Shown here: positions 38,861 to 45,416 of the stretch, one piece after another
Layout of the letters: each line of letters starts with the position of its first letter
Position numbering within the stretch: the first letter of the stretch is position 1
Assembly: GCF_048060095.1 (NCBI RefSeq)
Contig: NZ_JBLUOA010000002.1
Span: forward strand, 248,001 to 312,000
From: JBLUOA01 sp048060095
Lineage (GTDB): Bacteria; Pseudomonadota; Alphaproteobacteria; Rhodobacterales; Rhodobacteraceae
Length of the DNA: 64,000 nt
Reading direction: 5' to 3'
Notes under the pieces: model-generated
What the model was told of the DNA's origin: nothing
Seen by the model: only the letters and a program-made list of their open reading frames with translations
The model's database searches: none
Made by a program: the position numbers and the translations under genes

Positions 38861-39588
38861 TCAGTAAATCCCGCCTTCGACAACAGTTCTTCTATTGAAG
38901 CTCGGTAATCCAGCGCAATCTTGTCAATATCGCCGCGCCGGGCATTAAACTCGATCCTGTGCGCGGAGAAATTCCCCAAGTTCCGATAAGCTTCTAGTCG
39001 GGACTTGGTATTTCTTGATAACTTCAACGTAGAGTTAGTCTTTGCATCATTGACTATCGCCTCAAGTTTTTTGTGAGTTCCATCATTAGTCAGAATAGTG
39101 TTTTCAATCCCGAGTTTCCGATAACTTAGTATTATCAGAACTTCGAAAAGGCGCCTCATGAGCACTGCGCAGCCGTCAAATATATTGTTCTCAAAACTAG
39201 CATTAATCTGATCAGCAAGGCGCGAAAGGTAGCTAGGGCATGATGCATAAATCGTGCTCGGAATTATTAGGTCGCCCGAAATAATTTCTTCCGATTTCTT
39301 GCTAAGCTCAGGATACTCAGCGTCAAGTTCCTTTAGTGTGCTCGCGTGGAGTTTGACAAGTCGCTTCTCTGACGCCTTAATGAACCGCCTTGAGCTGGCA
39401 ATTTTCTTGCTAAGTCTTGAAAGGTTCGGTCTGGGGTAGTGCAACTTTGCATTGGCTTCGATCACTGAGGTGAGTTCAACTTCCGACTTTTCTTCTCGGC
39501 GAAGCAGATAGAATGCTAACAACTCGATACGCTCAATTTCTTGAGCGGTAGAAAGGTTGGCTCGTTCGGCAAAAGTCTCTAAATTCAT
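38857..39588 (-). CDS. accessory protein with HEPN/DUF4145-like C-terminus
   Basis: A 243-residue protein. Residues ~13-90 (TAQEIERIELLAFYLLRREE, VELTSVIEANAKL, PNLSRLSKKIASSRRFIKAS) parallel the C-terminal domain of the convergent gene. The C-terminal ~110 residues (GCAVLMRRLFEVLIILSYRK, KLEAIVNDA, SRLEAYRNLGNFSAHR, DIDKIALDYRASIEELL) look like DUF4145, a HEPN-related fold, with the RNxGNxxAH signature. HEPN proteins are often RNases in defence or toxin systems. That use here is inference. The base composition is AT-rich relative to neighbours. Confidence 0.7.
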   Translation of the reverse strand: MNLETFAERANLSTAQEIERIELLAFYLLRREEKSEVELTSVIEANAKLHYPRPNLSRLSKKIASSRRFIKASEKRLVKLHASTLKELDAEYPELSKKSEEIISGDLIIPSTIYASCPSYLSRLADQINASFENNIFDGCAVLMRRLFEVLIILSYRKLGIENTILTNDGTHKKLEAIVNDAKTNSTLKLSRNTKSRLEAYRNLGNFSAHRIEFNARRGDIDKIALDYRASIEELLSKAGFTD

Positions 39589-39656
39589 GACGTTACAGTT
39601 TGCAGAAATTTACGAGAGGCGCAACCTATTGGATGGCGCCTCGCCCCCCCAACACA

Positions 39657-39723
39657 GGGCAGCGCCCGAACCGAGGGGTGGGCGTAAAGCGCCCGCCCCG
39701 TGGGGGCGGTTCGGGCGCTGCCC
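39657..39723. repeat. nested palindrome (17-bp arms) in the accessory region
   Basis: The arms 39657-39673 and 39707-39723 are a perfect 17-base inverted repeat. The 33-base centre contains a second inverted repeat (gggcg-taaag-cgccc, extendable to 10 pairs with one G-T). A further hairpin (cccgtg-acgag-cacggg) follows at 39721-39737. The 246-base gap 39589-39834 holds only such palindromes and no gene I can support. Confidence 0.7.
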
Positions 39724-39796
39724 GTGACGAGCACGGGCGGTCTGTGGCTGTTGCCCTTCCCGGCTCCGTCTGCGTAGGCACCGCCTTCCGAACGAG

Positions 39797-39817
39797 GCCC
39801 CGGATCAAGTCCGGGGC
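39797..39817. repeat. palindromic element of the CCCCGGA...TCCGGGG type
   Basis: An 8-base-pair hairpin gccccgga-tcaag-tccggggc. Similar short palindromes are abundant between genes in many Alphaproteobacteria. It lies between the nested palindrome and the end of the BrnA-like gene. Confidence 0.65.
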
Positions 39818-39834
39818 GGAGTTCGTTCCCCCCC

Positions 39835-40308
39835 TCACTCCTCCCCGAACGCGATCATCTTCGCGACGATCTCCTCTTCCGTCGTGCCGAGCCGGGCCAG
39901 TTCGCACTGGGCGCTGGTCAGGTCGGTGTGGGCTTTCACCTGGGCGAGGAACAGGTCGAAATCGCCAAGCTCCGGGCGGTCCCCGGCGCGGGTGGGGTTG
40001 GCGTCCTCCGGCCCCTTGACGAACCGGGCAAGCCGCGCGTGGACGAAGCTTGCCAGCACGTCGTTCATCCGGGTCTGATACCCCGGCCCCATCGCGCGGA
40101 AGAATTTGACCACGCTGTCCTCGACCCTCAGCGTCACGCGCGTCTTGCGGTCGGGGCAGCGGGCGGTGCCGATCTCGTGCCATGCGTCGGGGATCTGGGT
40201 GCCGGCACGGGTCCGCTCGGCCAGGTCCCATTCGACCTGCCGCATCACGTCGATCATGTGGCTGTGGTGGATACGCTCTGTCTTGGTCGGTGTGCGGGCG
40301 GCGGGCAT
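39835..40308 (-). CDS. BrnA-family antitoxin-like protein (orphan)
   Basis: A 157-residue protein. The core KTRVTLRVEDSVVKFF followed by GPGYQTRMNDVLASFVHARL is the BrnA-type ribbon-helix-helix signature. BrnA normally neutralises the RNase BrnT and represses its own operon. No BrnT-like gene is adjacent. The N-terminal ~60 residues and the C-terminal ~50 residues (DFDLFLAQVKAHTDLTSAQCE) make it longer than usual BrnA. AAGGAG sits before the ATG at 40308. Four 11-bp repeats lie upstream and may be its operator. Confidence 0.8.
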   Translation of the reverse strand: MPAARTPTKTERIHHSHMIDVMRQVEWDLAERTRAGTQIPDAWHEIGTARCPDRKTRVTLRVEDSVVKFFRAMGPGYQTRMNDVLASFVHARLARFVKGPEDANPTRAGDRPELGDFDLFLAQVKAHTDLTSAQCELARLGTTEEEIVAKMIAFGEE

Positions 40309-40380
40309 CGCGGTCTCCTTGTTCAGATCGCGGCCAATATCGCGCCGATCCGTTAAGAAGGTGGAAGGCCACCGCGCGTA

Positions 40381-40424
40381 TGCACAGGGTGTGCACAGGC
40401 GGTGCACGCCCCCTGCACGCCGGT
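40381..40424 (-). promoter_or_regulatory. four 11-bp GTGCA iterons upstream of the BrnA-like gene
   Basis: TGCAC occurs at 40381, 40392, 40403 and 40414, exactly 11 bases apart, placing each on the same face of the helix. A weaker fifth copy may follow at about 40425. The array starts 73 bases upstream of the antitoxin start on the minus strand. Confidence 0.6.
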
Positions 40425-40452
40425 CACACGCCGGTTTTCGGGAAAAGTGACG

Positions 40453-40908
40453 TTACGTCGCTTCGTCTTCCAGATGCAGCTTCATGTCCATCAAGACGTG
40501 CTGAAGCGCCAGCGTTTCGCGCAGCAGCCGCTTGGCTTCATTGACCGTAATGACCCCGTCTTCGATGGATTGACCATACTCCGTCATCAGCATCGCAAAC
40601 CGCTGCGACAGCGCGATCACGTCGGAATTGACACCACCCTCGGGGGAGTTCGGGCCACGGTCGTCATAGGAAAGCGTGATTCCGCGAAGTTCTGCTAAGG
40701 CACTGGTAACATGAGGATATCTCGCCGCTGCTTCCAGAGATGCCACCGCGTCAATCGGCATGAAGCGGTCCTGATGCTCCTCCGCGTCAGAGTAATATCG
40801 CCCGAGCGTCGCCTTCGATTTCCCCGCCAATTCGCAGGCCGCTTCGATGCCCACGTCCTTGACCAGCGCCTCGGTATGTTTCTTCAGATAAGGGCCTAAT
40901 TCCGCCAT
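40453..40908 (-). CDS. helix-turn-helix phage-type regulatory protein, unknown family
   Basis: A 151-residue protein. The N-terminal part GIEAACELAGKSKATLGRYYSD looks like a helix-turn-helix, with MPIDAVASLEAAARYPHVTSAL after it. The C-terminal part (SQRFAMLMTEYGQSIEDGVI, AKRLLRETLALQHVLMDMKL) is a helical oligomerisation-like region. This arrangement recalls phage CII-type or Mu-type regulators, but I cannot name a family. CAGGAGAA precedes the ATG. A perfect CCCCGCGGGG palindrome lies just upstream and may be its operator. Confidence 0.65.
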   Translation of the reverse strand: MAELGPYLKKHTEALVKDVGIEAACELAGKSKATLGRYYSDAEEHQDRFMPIDAVASLEAAARYPHVTSALAELRGITLSYDDRGPNSPEGGVNSDVIALSQRFAMLMTEYGQSIEDGVITVNEAKRLLRETLALQHVLMDMKLHLEDEAT

Positions 40909-40922
40909 ACAAATTCTCCTGT

Positions 40923-40932
40923 CCCCGCGGGG
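40923..40932. promoter_or_regulatory. CCCCGCGGGG palindrome upstream of the HTH gene
   Basis: A perfect 10-base palindrome 15 bases upstream of the HTH gene start on the minus strand. It is a candidate autoregulatory operator; no promoter boxes could be assigned with confidence. Confidence 0.35.
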
Positions 40933-40988
40933 AAATACACTCGCCTTTTCCCATTAATGAGGTTGCAAGGTTTTGTCATTTATAAACC

Positions 40989-41246
40989 GACCCTAACGGT
41001 TTGGGATTGTATGAGTACCCGACCTCCCCATTGTCGGTTTTGGTTAGGGGTCCACTGCGTCGCTGCCATGTGGGATGACAGCGCCGGGAAACCGGACAAT
41101 GCGCGGTGGGTCCGTCAGTAAGCGAAGGTGCGCAGGCCCGGATGACCACAAGCCACCACTTGGTCCGGGTTTGAAAGTCCCCCAACTGACGGGCTCACCG
41201 CCCATCGCGCACCGGATGGCGCGACTCTCTTGAACTTTGACGCGCC
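40989..41246 (+). ncRNA. candidate structured RNA or 5' leader upstream of tdk
   Basis: The 354-base gap 40909-41262 carries no convincing gene but many perfect helices. They are 40991-40997 with 41043-41049; 41019-41023 with 41033-41037; 41052-41059 with 41102-41109 (one G-U); 41061-41069 with 41075-41083 (one mismatch); 41084-41087 with 41092-41095 around a GAAA tetraloop; 41112-41119 with 41185-41192; 41137-41142 with 41164-41169; and ggcgcg...cgcgcc at 41218-41246. The GNRA loop points to the plus strand. I tested it mentally against RNase P, tmRNA, SRP and common riboswitch signatures without a match. Confidence 0.45.
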
Positions 41247-41262
41247 TTGGCCATAAGGAAGT

Positions 41263-41856
41263 ATGGCAAAACTCTATTTTCATTACTCTACCATGAATGC
41301 CGGGAAATCGACTGTTCTTTTGCAGGCGGCCCATAACTACCACGAACGCGGGATGGAAACCTACCTTCTGACCGCGCGTTTCGACAACCGTGCGGGAGAG
41401 GCAAAGATCGCCTCTCGGATCGGGATCAGCATGGCGTCCGACACGTTTGAAACGGGCGAAGATCTTTTCACCAAAATCGAAACCCGCCTGTCCGATGGCC
41501 CCTGCGCCTGCGTGTTTATCGACGAAGCCCAGTTTCTTGAACCCGAACAGGTCTGGCAACTCGCCCGTGCTGTCGATGACCTGAAAGTGCCAATCATGTG
41601 CTACGGGCTGCGGGTCGATTTTCAGGGGCAGCTTTTCCCCGGCTCGGCAACGCTGCTGGCGCTCAGCGACGAAATGCGAGAGGTCCGCACAATCTGCCAT
41701 TGCGGAAAGAAGGCCACGATGGTCGTGCGGCTTGGCCCCGACGGGGCGGCGTTGCGCGATGGTGCGCAGGTCCAGATCGGCGGGAATGAAACCTATGTTT
41801 CCCTGTGCCGCAAGCACTGGCGCGATGCGATGAACGGCGCGCCCCCGCCGCGTTAA
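41263..41856 (+). CDS. tdk: thymidine kinase
   Basis: Cytosolic salvage enzyme that phosphorylates thymidine, type II (E. coli/human TK1) fold. KLYFHYSTMNAGKSTVLLQA contains the P-loop, VFIDEAQFL the catalytic base, and YGLRVDFQGQLFPGS the lasso region. Zn ligands include the Cys pair in RTICHCGKKATMVVR; a further Cys is in YVSLCRKHW. The length (197) is normal. The start follows AAGGAAGT. The possible structured leader upstream is described separately. Confidence 0.96.
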   Translation: MAKLYFHYSTMNAGKSTVLLQAAHNYHERGMETYLLTARFDNRAGEAKIASRIGISMASDTFETGEDLFTKIETRLSDGPCACVFIDEAQFLEPEQVWQLARAVDDLKVPIMCYGLRVDFQGQLFPGSATLLALSDEMREVRTICHCGKKATMVVRLGPDGAALRDGAQVQIGGNETYVSLCRKHWRDAMNGAPPPR

Positions 41857-41862
41857 ACCGCC

Positions 41863-41887
41863 GGAACATTACCGCTGTCACTACGTT
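41863..41887 (+). promoter_or_regulatory. EcfG-type stress promoter upstream of a small membrane protein gene
   Basis: GGAAC at 41863-41867 and CGTT at 41884-41887 with a 16-base spacer. The downstream ATG is 27 bases away. Confidence 0.65.
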
Positions 41888-41914
41888 GATCCCTTGTAGG
41901 AAAGGAGGTCAGCA

Positions 41915-42169
41915 ATGGACAGATTAGCCATCGTCCTCGCCGTTATAAGCGGCAGTAGCATAGCGGGTGCAGCGGTGATCGCCGCCCTCGCGCTCGGCTA
42001 TTATTCATGGGTTTCTATTGCGATTTGCGTCGCTATCGGTGCTATCTTCGCGTGGCCGACCGGTCGGATGATTTCACGTCGGATCAAGCGCAACGATCCC
42101 GAGTGGAACCCGCGCCATAAGCCGGGTGACTTCGGCGTTGTCCCCCCGGCGGACGCACCGGAAAACTAA
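41915..42169 (+). CDS. small two-helix membrane protein, probable stress target
   Basis: An 84-residue protein with two hydrophobic segments (LAIVLAVISGSSIAGAAVIA and WVSIAICVAIGAIFAWPTG) and a basic, Pro-rich tail (RMISRRIKRNDPEWNPRHKPGDF). The family is not recognised. AAAGGAGGTCAGCA before the ATG is a strong ribosome binding site. A consensus EcfG-type promoter upstream suggests it belongs to the general stress regulon. It converges on the hydroxyacid dehydrogenase gene. Confidence 0.75.
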   Translation: MDRLAIVLAVISGSSIAGAAVIAALALGYYSWVSIAICVAIGAIFAWPTGRMISRRIKRNDPEWNPRHKPGDFGVVPPADAPEN

Positions 42170-42173
42170 GGAG

Positions 42174-43133
42174 TCACACCCGGTTGGGCGGATCGTTCCC
42201 GTCGAAAAACGCGATGAGGTTTTCGACCGCCATCAGCCCCATCGCCTCTCGCACCTCAAGCGCGGCGGTGCCGAGATGCGGCAGGAGCGTGACGTTTTCA
42301 AGCGCCAACAACTCTGCCGGAACGGTCGGCTCTTTCTCATAAACATCAAGGCCCGCGCCCGCGATAACTCCGCTTTTCAGGGCGTCGATCAGCGCTGCTT
42401 CGTCAACGATATCACCACGGGCGATGTTCACCAGATGCGCCGTGGGGCGCATCGCGGCAAGCGTTTTCTTGTTGATCAGATGGTAGGTTTCCGGCGTCGC
42501 GGGCACGGCGATCACGACGATGTCGGCGGTCGCCATCACCTCCTCCAAACTGCCCAATTGGTGCGCGGAAACGCCCACGTCATCCACGGCGGAGCGGTTG
42601 TGGAACACCACATCCATGCCAAAGCCTGAATGCGCCCGTTTCGCGATGGCCTTGCCGATGCGCCCCATCCCAACGATACCGACGGTCTTGCCGGTCATGT
42701 GAAGGCCAAGCATTTGCGTCGGATGCCAGCCGTTCCAGTCGCCCCGGCGCAGCATCCGTTCGCCCTCACCCGCGCGACGGGCGGTCATCAACATCAGCGT
42801 CAACGCAATATCGGCGGTCGCGTCCGTGACCGCACCCGGCGTGTTGCTGACGGTGATCCCGGCGGCGGTCGCTGCGGCGACATCGATGTGGTTATAGCCA
42901 ACCCCGAAATTCGCGAGCATTCGGCAACGCGGCGTTCCAGCCTTGGCAAATGTCTCAGCGCCCAGCGGATCGCCCAGCGTCGGCAGCAGCCCGTCATAGG
43001 CCAACAGCGCGACGACGACATCGTCCTGCGCCATCGGCTGCGTATCCTCGCGGATCGTAACGTCAAACCGCGCCTTGGCGGCTTCTAGCACCCGGTCCGG
43101 CAGGGGCCGTGTGATCAGAACCTTCTCGGTCAA
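42174..43133 (-). CDS. D-2-hydroxyacid dehydrogenase (glyoxylate/hydroxypyruvate reductase-like)
   Basis: A 319-residue NAD(P)-dependent enzyme. The substrate loop is ANFGVGYNHIDV, the Rossmann motif is GKTVGIVGMGRIGKAIAKRA, and the catalytic Arg, Glu and His appear in NIARGDIVDEAAL, YEKEPTVP and LLPHLGTA. It most resembles glyoxylate/hydroxypyruvate reductases. The start overlaps the CsaA gene stop by four bases, so the two are coupled, together with proC. Confidence 0.9.
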   Translation of the reverse strand: MTEKVLITRPLPDRVLEAAKARFDVTIREDTQPMAQDDVVVALLAYDGLLPTLGDPLGAETFAKAGTPRCRMLANFGVGYNHIDVAAATAAGITVSNTPGAVTDATADIALTLMLMTARRAGEGERMLRRGDWNGWHPTQMLGLHMTGKTVGIVGMGRIGKAIAKRAHSGFGMDVVFHNRSAVDDVGVSAHQLGSLEEVMATADIVVIAVPATPETYHLINKKTLAAMRPTAHLVNIARGDIVDEAALIDALKSGVIAGAGLDVYEKEPTVPAELLALENVTLLPHLGTAALEVREAMGLMAVENLIAFFDGNDPPNRV

Positions 43134-43468
43134 TACATCCTCCCGCCCAGTGGGACTTCCTTATCGGGGGTGAGCAGGACGACCTCATCGTTCGCGTCCG
43201 GCACTCCGAGGACGAGCACCTCGGACATGACCTTGCCGATCTGTCGCGGCGGGAAATTCACCACGCCTAGCACGCGTTTTCCCGGCAATTCCTCCGGCAT
43301 GTAATGCGCTGTGATCTGGGCGGAACTTTTCTTTTCCCCAATCTCAGGACCGAAATCGATCCATAATTTGATCGCGGGCTTGCGGGCTTCGGGGTAAGGT
43401 TCGGCCCGCGTGATCTGGCCGACGCGGATGTCGACCTTCAGAAAGTCATCAAAGCTAAGATCGCTCAT
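43130..43468 (-). CDS. csaA: CsaA-like tRNA-binding OB-fold protein
   Basis: A 112-residue protein. FDDFLKVDIRVGQITRAEPYPEA, then LWIDFGPEIGEKKSSAQIT and NFPPRQIGKVMSEVLVLGVPD, follow the CsaA/tRNA-binding domain, the same OB-fold as the C-terminus of MetRS. CsaA has been linked to chaperone-like and tRNA-binding roles. It lies between proC and the hydroxyacid dehydrogenase gene with four-base overlaps on both sides. Confidence 0.92.
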   Translation of the reverse strand: MSDLSFDDFLKVDIRVGQITRAEPYPEARKPAIKLWIDFGPEIGEKKSSAQITAHYMPEELPGKRVLGVVNFPPRQIGKVMSEVLVLGVPDANDEVVLLTPDKEVPLGGRMY

Positions 43469-44286
43469 GCGCCGAGCTCCTTGCTACGGTCCGTCGCCGC
43501 CTTCACCGCCTTGTTCAAAAGCGCGGGAAAGCCTGTATCCGCGTTCATCAGCACTTCAAGCGCGGCTGCGGTCGTTCCCGCGGGGCTGGTGACGTTGACG
43601 CGCAGTTGCGCGGGATCTTCGTCAGAATCCTCGGCCAATTGGCCCGCCCCGCTGACCGTCGCTTTCGCGAGGGTCATGGCAAGATCGGCGGGCAACCCCT
43701 GCGCCTCCCCGGCCGCGGCAAGCGTTTCGATCAGGTGAAAGACATAGGCGGGGCCGGAGCCGGACACCGCCGTCACCGCATCCATCTGGTCCTCGGTCTC
43801 CAAGCGCACCGTCTGGCCGATGGCGGACAATAACGCCTCGGCCAGTTGCAAGCTTTCTTCGGTGATGTGGTCGTTACCGATGATCGCCGTAATCCCGCGC
43901 CCAATCGCCGCCGGTGTGTTCGGGATCGACCGGATCACCGGAGTCTGCGCGCCAAGCGTGTCTTCGTAGTATTTTATGGTCGTCCCCGCCGCGACCGATA
44001 GGAAAACCGTGTCGCCATTCCCCAGCTTCTTTAGCGACGGCAGCGCGTCGGCCATCATCTGCGGCTTGACCGCGACAAGGACGATGGCGGGGTTGTCGGG
44101 CAAGGGGTCATTCAGGTGCAAACCGTCACTGGCAAGCCCGGTCAACCACTCGGACGGATGCGGGTCAACGATCCACACCGCCTCTGGCCGCAGCCCACTG
44201 TCCAGCCAGCCCGAAAGCATGGCCGACCCCATTTTGCCGCAGCCCAGCAGAACCAGACCACGGCTTTCCAAATCATCAAAACTCAT
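43465..44286 (-). CDS. proC: pyrroline-5-carboxylate reductase
   Basis: Last enzyme of proline synthesis. VLLGCGKMGSAMLSGWLDSG binds NAD(P)H, IVLVAVKPQMMADAL is the next conserved stretch, RSIPNTPAAIGRGITAI the substrate loop, and ALSGSGPAYV-like AVSGSGPAYVFHLIE with VTSPAGTTAAALEVL the catalytic domain. Length 273 is standard. It follows ybjN by 27 bases on the same strand. Confidence 0.95.
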   Translation of the reverse strand: MSFDDLESRGLVLLGCGKMGSAMLSGWLDSGLRPEAVWIVDPHPSEWLTGLASDGLHLNDPLPDNPAIVLVAVKPQMMADALPSLKKLGNGDTVFLSVAAGTTIKYYEDTLGAQTPVIRSIPNTPAAIGRGITAIIGNDHITEESLQLAEALLSAIGQTVRLETEDQMDAVTAVSGSGPAYVFHLIETLAAAGEAQGLPADLAMTLAKATVSGAGQLAEDSDEDPAQLRVNVTSPAGTTAAALEVLMNADTGFPALLNKAVKAATDRSKELGA

Positions 44287-44313
44287 GCTGTCCCCCGTTG
44301 TTTCGGGGGAAGA

Positions 44314-44817
44314 CTAGGCGCGGCCGTAAGCCTCTGCAATGGCAACTTGCAGTGCGTCTTCCGGGGTGCGGTCGGCCCAACTGACCAGTTGAAATGCGGG
44401 ATAGAACCGTTCGGCTGACCCGACGGCGGCGTTGATCATCGTCGTGATCTGCTCTGGCCCCGCGAACTGACCACCGGCCAGCATCAGGCCGTAGCGATAG
44501 ACCATCAGCCGTTGATCGTGCCAGTAGGTGAAGGCGCCCGACCAGCACATATCGTTGGTGCGGTTCAGCGCCTCATATAGCTCTGGCAGGCGATGCTCCG
44601 GCGGCTCCATCTCAAACGTGCAGATCAGGCGGAGCGTTTCGTCGTAGCCCGACCATGCAAGGGTGATCGAATAGGTGCGCCATTGCCCTTCGACCGCCAT
44701 GGCGATCTGGTCATCAGCGACGCGGTCGAAATCCCATTCGTGGTGTTCGGCAAGTGTTTCAACAATATCAATTGGATGTAATTCGTCTGTCTGAATGTAC
44801 TGCTCTGAGAGTGACAT
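44314..44817 (-). CDS. YbjN-domain protein
   Basis: A 167-residue cytosolic protein. Residues 20-160 (LAEHHEWDFDRVADDQIAMAV, WSGYDETLRLICTFEMEPPE, LYEALNRTNDMCWSGAFTYW) match the YbjN family, which resembles type III secretion chaperones and is sometimes linked to stress and motility. No clear role. It heads the ybjN-proC-csaA-hydroxyacid dehydrogenase block. Confidence 0.88.
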   Translation of the reverse strand: MSLSEQYIQTDELHPIDIVETLAEHHEWDFDRVADDQIAMAVEGQWRTYSITLAWSGYDETLRLICTFEMEPPEHRLPELYEALNRTNDMCWSGAFTYWHDQRLMVYRYGLMLAGGQFAGPEQITTMINAAVGSAERFYPAFQLVSWADRTPEDALQVAIAEAYGRA

Positions 44818-44960
44818 GCCCGGCCTCTTTTCGCTTTAGCTACAGGTGGGTGGCAGCCCACCAGAACTGGGTGTCGTTACTAAGATATGCAGGTTCCCCC
44901 CGCTATTCTTACTATATATGGTGTCGTGAACCCGGAGTCCTGTAAAGACATTTTTTGGAT

Positions 44961-44999
44961 TTATCCCCAGACAATGTGCGAAATGACACTCTATCCACA
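44961..44999 (+). promoter_or_regulatory. two DnaA-box-like sequences in an AT-rich gap
   Basis: TTATCCCCA at 44961-44969 and CTATCCACA at 44991-44999 each differ by one base from TTATCCACA and are 30 bases apart. TGTGCGAAA between them may be a third, reversed box. GTTAAC occurs twice just after (45015, 45026). The 267-base gap holds no gene. Confidence 0.35.
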
Positions 45000-45030
45000 G
45001 GGCTAAGCCGCATTGTTAACAGCCAGTTAA

Positions 45031-45058
45031 CAAAAAACGCGCCCGGCAAGGGCGCGTT
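45031..45058 (-). terminator. terminator of the ubiK gene
   Basis: Minus-strand hairpin aacgcgccc / gggcgcgtt with a 5-base loop, followed on that strand by a T-run (the A-run at 45032-45037). It is placed 27 bases after the gene. Confidence 0.75.
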
Positions 45059-45084
45059 GCGTCGGTGACGAATTGTAGTGTGGC

Positions 45085-45324
45085 TTACTTGCCTTCCAGC
45101 GCCTCGATCCGGGCCTTCAGCGCTTCGTTTTCTTCCCGCGCCTTCTGGGCCATGGCGCGCACGGCGTCGAACTCTTCCCGCGTGACCAGATCGCGGTCGG
45201 CCAGCCATCGGTCGATCCAGCTTTTCATCGCGGTCTCGGCCTCATCCTTCGCGCCCTGGGCCACGCCCATCGCGTTCGTCATCAGCTGAGAGATGTCGTC
45301 AAATACCTTGTTGCGTGTCTGCAT
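45085..45324 (-). CDS. ubiK: UbiK-type accessory factor
   Basis: A 79-residue coiled-coil protein. FDDISQLMTNAMGVAQGAKD and the C-terminal AMAQKAREENEALKARIEALEGK match the UbiK/YqiC (BMFP) family, which assists ubiquinone biosynthesis under aerobic conditions and binds membranes. The C-terminal half is a long charged helix. It is divergent from lgt, whose start lies 92 bases away. Confidence 0.92.
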   Translation of the reverse strand: MQTRNKVFDDISQLMTNAMGVAQGAKDEAETAMKSWIDRWLADRDLVTREEFDAVRAMAQKAREENEALKARIEALEGK

Positions 45325-45416
45325 GGCGTCCTCTGGCTTTGCTTGCCGACTATATGGGGGTGTCAGGGCAAAATCACAAGGTTGACTTCACCTTGAGCGA
45401 ACATCAGGAAGGCGAC

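Noticed and set aside
39600..40019. 139-codon plus-strand frame in the palindrome cluster
   Set aside because: Its Pro/Arg/Gly-rich product comes from the palindromes and from the reverse of the BrnA-like gene.
40976..41185. 69-codon minus-strand frame upstream of tdk
   Set aside because: It coincides with the strongly paired region; no ribosome binding site and low-complexity composition. A structured RNA explains the sequence better, though this frame would be the first alternative.
40989..41246. Known RNA classes (RNase P, tmRNA, SRP RNA, cobalamin or TPP riboswitch) for the tdk leader
   Set aside because: The expected conserved cores were not found by eye; kept as an unnamed candidate.
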